Part shown: one piece after another, positions 1 to 8,370 of the stretch
How the letters are laid out: every line of letters begins with the position of its first letter
Position numbering within the stretch: position 1 is the stretch's first letter
Assembly (NCBI GenBank): GCA_002403155.1
Contig: DHHF01000011.1
Location: 37,961-101,960 of the forward strand
Length of the DNA stretch: 64,000 bases
Direction: 5' to 3'
From: Sulfurovum sp. UBA4779
Lineage (GTDB): Bacteria; Campylobacterota; Campylobacteria; Campylobacterales; Sulfurovaceae
Position numbers and translations under genes: made by a program
Notes under the pieces: model-generated
What the model was told of the DNA's origin: nothing
Databases searched by the model: none
The model's input: only the letters and a program-made list of their open reading frames with translations

Positions 1-1
1 A

Positions 2-7
2 TATAAT
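2..7 (+). promoter_or_regulatory. Candidate -10 box before trpC
   Basis: A perfect TATAAT lies 31 bases before the trpC start codon. The -35 region falls outside the window, so only half of the promoter can be seen. Confidence 0.4.
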
Positions 8-38
8 GCGAAAAACTAATTTGGAGTAAGGTAAAGAA

Positions 39-833
39 ATGGCGCAAATATTGGATGAGATTATTAAGCAGACCAAAGAAGATCTGGAAAAAAGAAAGAG
101 AGAGTATCCTTTAGAGTGGCTGGGACGCTCTCTTTCGTTTAATCCTTTTGTTCCCAAGGATGTGCAGTCTGCTTTGCGCTCCACGGAAGAAAACCCTTAT
201 CGTATCATTGCTGAAATTAAAAAAGCAAGTCCAAGCAAAGGCGTGATTCGAAAAGATTTTGATCCGGTACTGATCGCCCAGCAGTACCAGAAGGGTGGTG
301 CGGATGCCCTTTCTATCCTAACAGAGCCGCATTTTTTTCAAGGAAATACCGAATATTTGGGCATGGTGCGCCGCTATGTCAATCTGCCTTTGCTGAGAAA
401 AGATTTTATCATCGATAAATATCAGATCGTTGAGGCATTGGTGTATGGGGCGGATTTTATTTTGCTGATTGCAAAAGCGCTTTCCCGCAAAGAACTTAAA
501 GAGCTCTATGAGTACGCGCTCCATGTAGGGCTTGAGGTACTTGTTGAGGTGCATGATAAGGCTGATTTGATTAAGGCAATGTTTGCAGGTGCTACGATTA
601 TCGGCATCAATCATAGAAATTTGGAAACGTTTGAGATGGACATGGGTTTGAGCGAAAAACTGATACCGCTTATTCCTAACGGCAAAATTATCGTTGCTGA
701 AAGCGGTATCAATGATCATGAGACGGTCGTTGAATTGTCCAAAATCGGAGCCGATGCTTTTTTGGTAGGCGAACATTTTATGAGACAGGATGATGTGACT
801 GCAGCAATAAGGGAATTAAAGTACGGAAAATAA
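39..833 (+). CDS. trpC: Indole-3-glycerol phosphate synthase
   Basis: Cytosolic TIM-barrel enzyme of tryptophan synthesis. It closes the indole ring of carboxyphenylamino-deoxyribulose phosphate, giving indole-3-glycerol phosphate. The 264 residues fit a single-domain TrpC with no TrpF fusion. Family motifs are KKASPSKG at residues 61-68, LLRKDFIID near 130, GINHRNLETF near 190 and VAESGI near 220, ending with FLVGEHFM. GGAG/AAGG purine stretches precede the ATG. No other trp gene is next to it, so the pathway is dispersed here. The downstream gene is convergent, so trpC is transcribed alone or ends an operon that begins before the window. Confidence 0.96.
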   Translation: MAQILDEIIKQTKEDLEKRKREYPLEWLGRSLSFNPFVPKDVQSALRSTEENPYRIIAEIKKASPSKGVIRKDFDPVLIAQQYQKGGADALSILTEPHFFQGNTEYLGMVRRYVNLPLLRKDFIIDKYQIVEALVYGADFILLIAKALSRKELKELYEYALHVGLEVLVEVHDKADLIKAMFAGATIIGINHRNLETFEMDMGLSEKLIPLIPNGKIIVAESGINDHETVVELSKIGADAFLVGEHFMRQDDVTAAIRELKYGK

Positions 834-871
834 GGCTATTTGCATAAAAAAAGATTTTTAAGCAGGAAACA

Positions 872-887
872 AGCCGAGAAACCGGCT
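872..887. terminator. Weak hairpin between convergent trpC and yqeY
   Basis: AGCCG and CGGCT form a 5-bp stem with a 6-base loop between two converging genes. An A-run at 846-852 would read as a T-run for minus-strand transcripts, but it lies 20 bases away. It is at best a weak terminator. Confidence 0.3.
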
Positions 888-901
888 CGCATCATGTAAG
901 A

Positions 902-1345
902 TTAGGCGAGCAGTTTTTTTGCTGTTTGGTTGATGCGGCTACCGTCTGCGCGGCTTCCTATCACTGCTTTTGCCGCCCCCATCACCTTGCCTATATCCGC
1001 CATACTCGAAGCACCCGACGAAGCAATAATTTCTTTGAGGATATTCTCAAGTTCGATATCGGTGAGAGGTTCCGGTAAATAGCTTTTTACCAGCATAAGC
1101 TCTGCTTCTTCTTTGGCAACAAGGTCATCGCGCCCGGCTTCTTTGAATTGGGCCAGAGCATCTTCTCTTTGTTTGGCGTATTTTAAGAGAATTTTTTCTA
1201 TCTCTTCGTCGTTTAATTCTCTGCGCTCATCTACTTCGATTTGTTTGATAGCTGCTTGAATATTTCTTAATGTATCTCTTTTTGCATTCTCTTTGGCTCT
1301 CATAGCCTCTTTCATATCATTTTTGATCTGTTCTTTTAAACTCAT
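902..1345 (-). CDS. GatB/YqeY domain protein
   Basis: A 147-residue YqeY-type protein: helical, charged N-terminal half (SLKEQIKNDMKEAMRAK) and the conserved C-terminal region near 115-140 (ADIGKVMGAAKAVIGSRADG). The same fold forms the tail domain of GatB in the tRNA-dependent amidotransferase, where it helps recognise tRNA. The role of the stand-alone family is not settled. Length matches the family. An AAGGAG ribosome site sits 5-8 bases before the ATG. It is transcribed toward trpC and away from the small gene at 1461. Confidence 0.9.
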   Translation of the reverse strand: MSLKEQIKNDMKEAMRAKENAKRDTLRNIQAAIKQIEVDERRELNDEEIEKILLKYAKQREDALAQFKEAGRDDLVAKEEAELMLVKSYLPEPLTDIELENILKEIIASSGASSMADIGKVMGAAKAVIGSRADGSRINQTAKKLLA

Positions 1346-1448
1346 TCTCTCTCCTTTTGGCTGATTGTATGAACCGCTTCTCGTATCTTTCTGTGAAACA
1401 ATTTTGATTTTTTATCGTAAGGCGTTTATACCGATAGGAAAATTATAC

Positions 1449-1454
1449 TATAAT
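1449..1454 (+). promoter_or_regulatory. -10 box almost touching the next start codon
   Basis: TATAAT preceded by TATAC lies only 6 bases before the ATG at 1461. Transcription starting about 7 bases downstream would begin at or next to the A of that ATG, implying a leaderless message. No ribosome-binding purine stretch is visible in front of the ATG. Confidence 0.5.
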
Positions 1455-1460
1455 CCTCTT

Positions 1461-1727
1461 ATGATCATTACCATAGAAAACAAACAGTTCAAGATATCAG
1501 ACATTACGCAGCTTTATCCTGCGGCCATTGTTAAAACAGGATATGAAGAAGAAACGACCCAAGTGAGTTTGGAATGGCTGGAGGTTGAAGCCAAAGATAA
1601 AGTAGAAGTCGTAGGATTTGGGATTTTTGTGCATTTGGGCGAAGAGGAAAAACATACCTTTGTTTTTAAAACAAAAGAGGAGATGGATGAAGCCGTAGGC
1701 CGTATCGCTGCTCAGCTAAAAAATTAA
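1461..1727 (+). CDS. Small conserved-looking protein of unknown function
   Basis: I do not recognise this 88-residue acidic protein (starts MIITIENKQFKISD, ends RIAAQLKN). The open frame extends upstream to a possible start at 1365, but that stretch overlaps the -10 box and reads like non-coding sequence, so I use the internal ATG. There is no signal peptide or membrane segment. Predicted strands alternate in the first 60 residues and a helix ends the protein, suggesting a small alpha/beta fold. The absence of a Shine-Dalgarno sequence and the position of the -10 box suggest leaderless translation. Confidence 0.7.
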   Translation: MIITIENKQFKISDITQLYPAAIVKTGYEEETTQVSLEWLEVEAKDKVEVVGFGIFVHLGEEEKHTFVFKTKEEMDEAVGRIAAQLKN

Positions 1728-1808
1728 AATTTAAAAAATAATGATGCAAACATTTCTTTGGATTTAAGTTGGATTATCCTATGATTTGTTATCGAAAAGG
1801 GAGTTTTT

Positions 1809-2459
1809 ATGACTATGTTTCAACTTTTACTGCTGGCGGTCGCAGGGGTAGTTTTTTATCTTTTTTTTAAACAGATTTTGTCGGGAACCCATCCCAAAAG
1901 AGGCGTAGATTTTGAGGCAAAAACAGCAGACGAGCAGATAGGAGGCATCTCGCGCCCCGATAAAATATTTTCTGCCTCCGACAAAGAACAGTCTACACGC
2001 ATTGAGACTTTGCTGCAGATGGCAGATGATGCGGTAGTCAAAGGAGATATGCTTGAAGCGCTCAAAGCCTTGCAAAGCGCTTTGATTGTAGAAAAAGAAA
2101 ATGTTGAAGTGCTGCAAAAAATCGGCTATGTGTATCTTCAGATAAAAGAATATGACAAAGCAAAAGAGGCTTATGAAAAAATACTTTTATCTGACAAAGA
2201 AAACGATTCGGCCTATGCCGGCTTAGCCAATGCGCTTCGTAAGGCAGGGCAGGCAGAAGAGGCGCTAGTGCAGTATGAGCGCGCTATTGCACTCGATAGC
2301 GACTATGCGCCTTACTATTTTAACTATGCCAATACGCTTCATGACCTTGGCCGCAAAAGCTTGGCATTGGAGGCATATCAAAAAGCGTACGAGCTTGACA
2401 GTACCTTGGATGAGGCCAAAAAGATGATTGATCAGCTTTCGGGAGAGCTAAATGGATAG
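1809..2459 (+). CDS. Membrane-anchored TPR protein
   Basis: A 216-residue protein with an N-terminal membrane helix (residues about 4-21), a polar linker to about 60, then three to four tetratricopeptide repeats (for example YVYLQIKEYDKAKEAYEKIL and NTLHDLGRKSLALEAYQKAY). TPR proteins of this layout act as scaffolds for envelope complexes; no specific partner can be read from the sequence. GGGAG lies before the ATG. Its end overlaps the next gene by 8 bases, so the two are probably translationally coupled. Confidence 0.8.
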   Translation: MTMFQLLLLAVAGVVFYLFFKQILSGTHPKRGVDFEAKTADEQIGGISRPDKIFSASDKEQSTRIETLLQMADDAVVKGDMLEALKALQSALIVEKENVEVLQKIGYVYLQIKEYDKAKEAYEKILLSDKENDSAYAGLANALRKAGQAEEALVQYERAIALDSDYAPYYFNYANTLHDLGRKSLALEAYQKAYELDSTLDEAKKMIDQLSGELNG

Positions 2460-2676
2460 TAGTCCGTGTTTTATAAAAGAAAATGCAACCAAAGAGATTC
2501 TTTTGCGTGTTACAAATGTTTGCGGCGAGTGTTATGGTGATTTGCATATAGGGGATGAAATCTACTATGATATACGACATTGCCGCTATCTTTGCCAAGC
2601 CTGCCAAGAAGCCCTCAGCAAACGCATGAATGATCGATGCGAAACGAAGGAAGAAGAGAATAAAGTACTTTTTTAA
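2452..2676 (+). CDS. Small zinc-ribbon-like protein
   Basis: A 74-residue protein with paired cysteines: CGEC near residues 24-27 and C..LCQAC near 44-51. The spacing fits one zinc-binding knuckle or ribbon. The rest is acidic and the C-terminus is lysine/glutamate rich. Function is unknown. It starts inside the last codons of the TPR gene, and its stop overlaps the pdxA stop on the other strand by 4 bases, so both ends are packed against neighbours. The coupling suggests it works with the TPR protein, but that is inference. Confidence 0.65.
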   Translation: MDSSPCFIKENATKEILLRVTNVCGECYGDLHIGDEIYYDIRHCRYLCQACQEALSKRMNDRCETKEEENKVLF

Positions 2677-3593
2677 TGTTCAAGAATATAATCAACGGCA
2701 TTGATGTAGCTTAGAGCGTTAAGGGGTTCGTTTCTGTAGGCAATATCAAAGGCGGTACCGTGATCAACCGAGGTTCGAAGGATCGGCAGATTGAGTGAGA
2801 CATTGATGCCTTCGTCAAAATAGAGTGCCTTAAGAGGCGCCAACCCCTGGTCATGATACATCGCGATATAATAGGTATAATTTTTTCTGACCCTGGGAGT
2901 AAAGGCAACATCCGGCACCAGAGGAGAAGTAAATATTTGCCGGCCGATATGCCGATGGGCATTTTCAATTGCCTGTGCAATGACAGACTCCTCATCTCCC
3001 AAAACGCCTTCATCGCCTGCATGAGGATTCAGCCCTAATACCGCAACGGCTGCAGTCGGCTTTATGGCGCGGTAAAAGTCGATGAAAAAACGTGTCAGCT
3101 CTTTTTCTTTGATATGTCCGGCCACCTCTTTAAGCGGAATATGCTCCGTATAGAGCGCTACGTACATTTTCGGACACCCCAGCATCATGATCGCATCGTA
3201 TCCGAAAATATCCCGCAGTGCGTCAGTGTGGCCTTTGTATTTGATGCCTGCAAGCTCCCAGGCTTTTTTGTGGATCGGAAGAGTGGTGATGGCATCTACG
3301 CTTTTTGTTTTTGCAAGCTCAACGGCTTTGATAAACGAAGCATAGGCGTATGCACCGCTATGTTTAGAGATTATGCCGGGCTGTATGTCAAAAGAGGGTG
3401 CGATGTTTTCGACAGTTTGGAAATCTAACGGTACCCGAATTTGGAGTTTATCTGCTGCTTGTTTGAGCATCACCGGATCGATGCAATATATCGGAGAGAC
3501 TTTTTGGGAGATTGTCTCATGGTTGCGCAAGGCAAGCTCGATGCCTATCCCGTTTAAATCCCCAATACTGACGGCTACTTTTTTTTGCATCAT
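2673..3593 (-). CDS. pdxA: 4-hydroxythreonine-4-phosphate dehydrogenase
   Basis: A 306-residue PdxA, the NAD- and metal-dependent enzyme that oxidises and decarboxylates 4-phosphohydroxy-threonine. PdxJ uses its product to make pyridoxine 5'-phosphate. Family features include SIGDLNGIGIELAL at the N-terminus, the metal-site histidine in KGHTDALRDIFG, LGLNPHAGDEGVLG and YHDQGLAPLKAL, and the ending SVDHGTAFDIAY. Its start overlaps the pdxJ stop by 4 bases (ATGA), so the pair is translated in a coupled way and supplies consecutive steps of vitamin B6 synthesis. Confidence 0.96.
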   Translation of the reverse strand: MMQKKVAVSIGDLNGIGIELALRNHETISQKVSPIYCIDPVMLKQAADKLQIRVPLDFQTVENIAPSFDIQPGIISKHSGAYAYASFIKAVELAKTKSVDAITTLPIHKKAWELAGIKYKGHTDALRDIFGYDAIMMLGCPKMYVALYTEHIPLKEVAGHIKEKELTRFFIDFYRAIKPTAAVAVLGLNPHAGDEGVLGDEESVIAQAIENAHRHIGRQIFTSPLVPDVAFTPRVRKNYTYYIAMYHDQGLAPLKALYFDEGINVSLNLPILRTSVDHGTAFDIAYRNEPLNALSYINAVDYILEH

Positions 3594-4372
3594 CGTGCCA
3601 GCAGCGTTTTCATATCAAGTATGGCTTGCTCAAGCCCGGTAAATACGGAACGTGCAATAATGCTTTGGCCGATATTGAGCTCTTCGATCGCCTCTATGGC
3701 AACGACCGGTTTTACGTTTTGATAATTCAGCCCGTGTCCGGCGGCGACTTTTAACCCCATTTTGGCTGCTTCGCCGCTTAATTGCGCTAGAGTCTCCAAC
3801 TCTTTTTTAAGCATCCGGTTTAACGTTTTTCTTGGGAGTTCAAATTCTGGAATGCTATGGTGCGTTTTGGACAGATTGCCATAGAGCATCGCATAGAGAT
3901 TGGCATATTTTCCGGTATGAAATTCGATCCATTCCGCACCTAACGCTTTGGCTTTTTTTACCGTATCAAAATCAGGATCGATAAAAAGAGAAACCTCTAT
4001 TTCATTTTGCTGCAGTTTTTTGACCGCTTCTAAAAACAGAGGCTGTGTATCCAGTATTGCAAGCCCTCCTTCGGTTGTCACCTCTTCGCGTTTTTCGGGC
4101 ACAAGCGTAACCCGATGGGGTTTAAGGGTGCAGGCAATATCGATCATCTCAGGTGCAATGGCACATTCCAAATTCACCGGTAAAAAAGAGTGCTTCATGA
4201 TATGTATCGCATCGCTGTCTTGGATGTGGCGTCTGTCCTCGCGCAAATGTATCGTTATCTGATTTGCTCCGGCACGTTTGCAGATCCCCAGCGCATCCAA
4301 CGGATCAGGATCTCCGCTTTTTCTCGCCTCTCTCAGTACGGCAATGTGATCGATATTGACACCCAGATGCAT
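3590..4372 (-). CDS. pdxJ: Pyridoxine 5'-phosphate synthase
   Basis: PdxJ condenses the PdxA product with 1-deoxyxylulose 5-phosphate in the DXP-dependent vitamin B6 pathway. The start used gives 260 residues beginning MHLGVNIDHIAVLREAR, the conserved N-terminus. A longer frame adds ten hydrophobic residues but removes the good AAGGAG site at 4379-4384, which sits six bases before this ATG. Conserved stretches are NQITIHLREDRRHIQD, EFHTGKYA and AGHGLNYQN. It is first gene of the pdxJ-pdxA operon and diverges from argG. Confidence 0.96.
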   Translation of the reverse strand: MHLGVNIDHIAVLREARKSGDPDPLDALGICKRAGANQITIHLREDRRHIQDSDAIHIMKHSFLPVNLECAIAPEMIDIACTLKPHRVTLVPEKREEVTTEGGLAILDTQPLFLEAVKKLQQNEIEVSLFIDPDFDTVKKAKALGAEWIEFHTGKYANLYAMLYGNLSKTHHSIPEFELPRKTLNRMLKKELETLAQLSGEAAKMGLKVAAGHGLNYQNVKPVVAIEAIEELNIGQSIIARSVFTGLEQAILDMKTLLAR

Positions 4373-4400
4373 AAAAAACTCCTTGAAAATGTAAATAAGC

Positions 4401-4408
4401 ATTATAAT
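4401..4408. promoter_or_regulatory. Shared divergent -10 element between pdxJ and argG
   Basis: ATTATAAT contains TATAAT on both strands (4403-4408 plus, 4401-4406 minus). On the minus strand it sits about 29 bases before the pdxJ ATG, a good distance for a short leader carrying the AAGGAG site. On the plus strand it would give argG a leader of about 100 bases. Confidence 0.5.
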
Positions 4409-4470
4409 GAAAGTTCTTTAATGCAAGGGCTTTTTCGCAAAGGCATACAATATGGATTTAACGAAGATTG

Positions 4471-4479
4471 TGATAAAAT
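4471..4479 (+). promoter_or_regulatory. Proximal -10 candidate for argG
   Basis: TGATAAAAT resembles an extended -10 element and lies 35 bases before the argG ATG, giving a leader of about 28 bases. It competes with the TATAAT at 4403 as the argG promoter. Confidence 0.4.
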
Positions 4480-4513
4480 CGCACCAAATTACACAGTTAT
4501 AAAAGGCTTATAT

Positions 4514-5782
4514 ATGGCAAAAAGAAATATCAAAAAAGCGGTATTGGCATATAGCGGAGGACTTGACACAAGTATTATCCTCAAATGGCTACAAGATGAG
4601 TATGGTTGCGAGGTTGTGACTTTCACAGCCGACCTTGGACAAGGCGAAGAGGTAGAGCCTGCACGCCAAAAGGCGCTTGCACTGGGTATCAAACCGGAAA
4701 ATATTTTTATTCTTGATCTGCGTGAAGAGTTTGTGAAAGACTTTGTTTTCCCGATGTTTAGAGCCAATGCGATCTATGAAGGGGAGTATCTGCTCGGTAC
4801 TTCTATCGCCAGGCCGCTCATTGCTAAAAAGCAGATTGAGATTGCTCAAATGACCGGTGCGGATGCGGTCAGCCACGGTGCAACCGGAAAAGGAAACGAC
4901 CAGGTACGCTTTGAGCTTGGGTATCTTAGTTTAAACCCCGATATTGCGGTGATTGCGCCATGGAGGGAGTGGAGCCTAAACTCACGTGAGAAGCTTCTTG
5001 CCTATGCTAAAGAGCACGGTATCGAAATTTCGCAAAAACATTTGGATGAGAACGGCAACCCTAAAGTTAGCCCCTACTCAATGGATGCAAACTTGCTTCA
5101 TATCTCTTATGAAGGGCTTCATCTGGAAAATCCTGCAGCCGAGCCTGAAGAAGATATGTGGCTATGGACGACTGCCCCGGAAAAGGCACCCGATCAGCCT
5201 GAATATATCACGATCTCCTACAGAAAAGGCGATCCTATAGCGATTAACGGCGAAGAGATGAGTCCTGCAGCACTGCTTAAAACATTGAATGAATACGGAA
5301 ACAAACATGGAATCGGACGCGTGGATATCGTTGAAAACCGCTATGTGGGGATGAAAGCCAGAGGATGCTATGAAACGCCGGGCGGAACTATCATGCTCAA
5401 AGCGCACAGAGCGATCGAATCCATTACGCTTGATCGAGAAGAGGCGCACCTCAAAGATGAATTGATGCCGCGCTATGCATCGTTGATCTATAACGGGTAC
5501 TGGTGGTCTCCGGAGAGAAAAATGCTTCAAGCCGCAATCGATGCAACGCAAGAAAACGTAGAGGGTGAAGTAAAACTTAAACTATACAAAGGGAATGTTG
5601 CCGTTGTAGGAAGAAAATCGGATAAATCGCTCTACAGCGAAGCACACTCCACATTTGAAGAAGATGAGGTATACAACCAAGGGGATGCAGAAGGGTTTAT
5701 CCGGTTAAATGCATTGAGATTCATTATCGAAGGGAAAAAACAGCCTGAGCGAATCGCTTCTTTGGCAAACAAGACAAAATAG
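4514..5782 (+). CDS. argG: Argininosuccinate synthase
   Basis: ArgG joins citrulline and aspartate using ATP, the penultimate step of arginine synthesis. The real start is taken as MAKRNIKKAVLAYSGGLDTS, giving 422 residues, about the family length. The longer open frame upstream runs through the pdxJ coding region antisense and is rejected. The PP-loop motif AYSGGLDTS is at residues 11-19. Other conserved stretches are GATGKGNDQVRFEL near 120, ENRYVGMKARGCYETPGG near 280 and YNGYWWSPER near 330. An AAAAGG stretch precedes the ATG. Confidence 0.97.
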   Translation: MAKRNIKKAVLAYSGGLDTSIILKWLQDEYGCEVVTFTADLGQGEEVEPARQKALALGIKPENIFILDLREEFVKDFVFPMFRANAIYEGEYLLGTSIARPLIAKKQIEIAQMTGADAVSHGATGKGNDQVRFELGYLSLNPDIAVIAPWREWSLNSREKLLAYAKEHGIEISQKHLDENGNPKVSPYSMDANLLHISYEGLHLENPAAEPEEDMWLWTTAPEKAPDQPEYITISYRKGDPIAINGEEMSPAALLKTLNEYGNKHGIGRVDIVENRYVGMKARGCYETPGGTIMLKAHRAIESITLDREEAHLKDELMPRYASLIYNGYWWSPERKMLQAAIDATQENVEGEVKLKLYKGNVAVVGRKSDKSLYSEAHSTFEEDEVYNQGDAEGFIRLNALRFIIEGKKQPERIASLANKTK

Positions 5783-5820
5783 CCTTTGTTTCCGGCCGTC
5801 AAAAGGCCATACTAACAAAA

Positions 5821-5836
5821 AGGGGCTCAAGCCCCT
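5821..5836 (-). terminator. Terminator at the end of the M3 peptidase gene
   Basis: AGGGGC and GCCCCT form a 6-bp GC-rich stem with a TCAA loop. Read on the minus strand it is followed directly by TTTTT, a standard intrinsic terminator. It overlaps the peptidase stop codon. For argG on the plus strand the following sequence is TATTT, so it may work in both directions. Confidence 0.75.
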
Positions 5837-7779
5837 ATTTGATAAAGCTTTATAAGGCTTGCTACATCGGGTTTTCTTCCCAGCCATTCTTCATAGAGAC
5901 GGCTCATCTCTTGCGAGCCTCCTTTGGATAAGATATGCTCTTTATATCCTCTGGCTTGAAGTTTATTGAAGCCTTCTTCTTCATCAAGGCACTCAAAAAA
6001 AGCATCCGCACTGAGCACTTCAGCCCATTTGTAGCTGTAGTATCCTGCAGCATATCCTCCGGCAAAGATATGAGAAAAGCCGTGTTGAAATTTATTGTAG
6101 CTTGGCGGTTTAAGCAGGGCGGTTGTTTTTCTTATCGTATCAAGCAGCTCTTGAATTTCATCTTTTTGATGCAGTTTTTGATGCAGTTTAAAATCAAAAA
6201 GTGCAAACTCTATCTGTCTGAGCATGCCCAAGGCCGCTTGGAAATTTTTAGTCTCTTTGATCTTATTTAAAAGGACATCCTCAATAGGCTGACGGTTTTC
6301 GTAGTGGTACGCAAAACGTTTGAGTATCGTACCTTCGTATGCAAAATTTTCTAAAAACTGAGAAGGAAATTCTACCGCGTCCCATGCAACAGCATTGATA
6401 CCAGAAACGGAGCGTTCTTTGCTTTTGCCAAAAAGATGGTGAATCGCATGGCCCATTTCATGAAAAAAGGTAACCACGTCGTCATGACGCAGCAAAGAAG
6501 GAGTATTTTCAGAAGAGGGTGAAAAATTGCATACGATAAAAGCGGAAGGAAGATGTTTCTTGCCTTGCGCATCGATATAATACGTCTCCCAATCATTCAT
6601 CCATGCGCCCCCCTGTTTTCCCTTGCGGGCCTCAAGGTCAAAATAGATACGCCCTGCAAGCATATCATTTTCATAAATATCAAAACATTTGACACACGGA
6701 TGCCATACCGGCACATCAACTTGTTTAAAGACAACATCAAACAGTTCCGTTACAATCTTAAGAAGCCCATTAAGCACATTTGTTTGTTCAAAATAGGGTT
6801 TGAGCATCATATCGTCAAAATCAAATTTTTCTTTTTTCAGCTTTTCGCTATAGTAGGCCACGTCATAGCTTTCAAGCGTTTCGATGCCGTCTGTTTTTTT
6901 TGCAAAGGCAGCAAGCTCTTCAATCTCTTTTTTTGCTTGGGGAAGCGACTGCAAAGCCAAAGCTTCCAAAAAAGCAATGACGCTTTCTTGCGTGGGGGCA
7001 TCCCGTTTTTCCAGCGCGTATTGGGCATAATTTTCAAAACCGAGCAGTTGCGCTTTTTCGTTTTTAAGTTTGAGTATCCGGTCTATCACTTCAGCATTTT
7101 CCGGCGCGCGGGTATTGTATGCCCTGTAAAGCATTTCTCTGTATTTTCGGTTTGGCCCGTAGGTCATGTAGGCCAGGTAGCTGGGGATTTGCAATGTAAA
7201 TTTATAGACAGTCTTTTCCTCTGTTATCTCTTTGGCAGCATCAATATCGTTTTTGGGAAGCCCCGCTATATCTTTTTCGTCTTCTATGATAAGTTCATAA
7301 GCATTGGTCGCATTGAGAAGGTTTTGTGAAAATTGGTTGCCCAGTTCGCTCAGCTGCAAAACGATCTCTTCCATTCTTTTTTTGCTTTCTTCCGAAAGAT
7401 TGATACCCGAGAGGACAAAGTCTCTTCTTTCGTGTTCCAGTACCCTTTGGGCTTCTTCGTCATCTGTTTGGATTTGTTCGATTTTTTTAAATAACGCAAC
7501 GTTTTGCGCCATTTGGGAAGAAAACTTTGAAAGCAGCGGGATGCACGCTTCATAGGCTTTTTGAGTTTGCGGCGAATTCATGACAGAATTCAGATGCGCC
7601 AGAGGCGTAAAAAAAAGTTCCAATTCTTCATCCAAATCTTGCAGCGGCTTGAGAACTTTTTCATAGCTGTTTTCGTTGCTTTTTGTAATAGTATTGATGA
7701 TTTCTCTATGTGCATTGAGCATTGCCTCAAGCTGTTGAGGAAATGTTTCTAAGTCGTTGATGGCAAATGTTTGAAACAT
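5827..7779 (-). CDS. prlC: M3-family oligopeptidase (oligopeptidase A-like)
   Basis: A 650-residue zinc metallopeptidase of the thimet/oligopeptidase A family, a cytosolic enzyme that finishes degrading peptides, including cleaved signal peptides. The zinc motif HEMGHAIHH is near residue 440, within TFFHEMGHAIHHLFG. The downstream stretch with the third ligand lies in the VAWDAVEFPSQFLENF region. The N-terminal two thirds are helical, as in the family's clam-shell fold, and length is typical. No signal peptide. It stands alone between convergent argG and divergent rplI. The symbol is by family resemblance; a Dcp-type role cannot be excluded. Confidence 0.9.
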   Translation of the reverse strand: MFQTFAINDLETFPQQLEAMLNAHREIINTITKSNENSYEKVLKPLQDLDEELELFFTPLAHLNSVMNSPQTQKAYEACIPLLSKFSSQMAQNVALFKKIEQIQTDDEEAQRVLEHERRDFVLSGINLSEESKKRMEEIVLQLSELGNQFSQNLLNATNAYELIIEDEKDIAGLPKNDIDAAKEITEEKTVYKFTLQIPSYLAYMTYGPNRKYREMLYRAYNTRAPENAEVIDRILKLKNEKAQLLGFENYAQYALEKRDAPTQESVIAFLEALALQSLPQAKKEIEELAAFAKKTDGIETLESYDVAYYSEKLKKEKFDFDDMMLKPYFEQTNVLNGLLKIVTELFDVVFKQVDVPVWHPCVKCFDIYENDMLAGRIYFDLEARKGKQGGAWMNDWETYYIDAQGKKHLPSAFIVCNFSPSSENTPSLLRHDDVVTFFHEMGHAIHHLFGKSKERSVSGINAVAWDAVEFPSQFLENFAYEGTILKRFAYHYENRQPIEDVLLNKIKETKNFQAALGMLRQIEFALFDFKLHQKLHQKDEIQELLDTIRKTTALLKPPSYNKFQHGFSHIFAGGYAAGYYSYKWAEVLSADAFFECLDEEEGFNKLQARGYKEHILSKGGSQEMSRLYEEWLGRKPDVASLIKLYQIGA

Positions 7780-7887
7780 GGCTTGATATCCGTATTAATT
7801 TTTTACCGATTGTAGCATAAAAACTTTAGAGATGTTTTTGCACAGGGTTCCAAATCTCTTCTCATCCAATCCCTAGCAAAAATTCGA

Positions 7888-7893
7888 TAGAAT
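7888..7893 (+). promoter_or_regulatory. -10 candidate for the rplI-hslV-hslU-era operon
   Basis: TAGAAT within GATAGAAT lies 33 bases before the rplI ATG. It is the best -10 match in the 147-base gap after the M3 peptidase gene. No strong -35 partner is visible. Confidence 0.4.
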
Positions 7894-7926
7894 ATCGGTT
7901 AATTCTATCTGTCAAAGGAAATCATT

Positions 7927-8370
7927 ATGAAAGTATTGCTCATAAAAGATGTAAAAACACTTGGCAAAGCCGGTGAAATCAAAGAGGTAAAGGATGGATA
8001 CGGACAAAATTTTCTTATCTCAAAAGGTTTGGCAAAGTTGGCAACGCCTCAAGTGATAGAACAATGGAAAATAGAGCAGGCAAATGCAGCCCTCAAGTTT
8101 AAAGAGGAGCTGGCCAGGCTTGAAGCTGAAAAAATTGCGCTTCAAGCACAAACCGTCAAAATAGAAAAACATTTGGCTCCCGTGGGCATACAAGGTTCGG
8201 TTGGCAACGGCGATATCGCCCAAGCGGTTCAAGAGCAATTTAATATCACGCTTGACAAAAAAAATATCGGCCTTAAAAAAACCATCAAGTCTACGGGCAT
8301 TCATGAGGTGGATGCAAAATTGGGGCATGGCATTCATGCAATGCTCAAAGTAGAAGTAGTGGGTGTATAA
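7927..8370 (+). CDS. rplI: 50S ribosomal protein bL9
   Basis: bL9 has an N-terminal 23S rRNA-binding domain (KVLLIKDVKTLGKAGEIKEV, then GYGQNFLISKGLAKLAT), a long connecting helix (about residues 45-75) and a C-terminal rRNA-binding domain ending HAMLKVEVVGV. The 147 residues are normal length. AAAGGAA precedes the ATG. Its TAA stop shares one base with the hslV ATG (TAATG), so the downstream protease gene is coupled to a ribosomal protein gene. Confidence 0.97.
   Translation: MKVLLIKDVKTLGKAGEIKEVKDGYGQNFLISKGLAKLATPQVIEQWKIEQANAALKFKEELARLEAEKIALQAQTVKIEKHLAPVGIQGSVGNGDIAQAVQEQFNITLDKKNIGLKKTIKSTGIHEVDAKLGHGIHAMLKVEVVGV

Noticed and set aside
4190..4513. N-terminal extension of argG by 108 codons
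   Set aside because: It runs antisense through pdxJ and the promoter region. The conserved ArgG N-terminus begins at 4514.
5791..5808. Second terminator hairpin GGCC/GGCC after argG
   Set aside because: Only a 4-bp stem with a 7-base loop and no T-tract; the stem at 5821-5836 is much better.
6553..7329. 258-codon open frame antisense to the M3 peptidase
   Set aside because: Low-complexity Phe/Ile-rich translation typical of the reverse of a Lys/Glu-rich gene.
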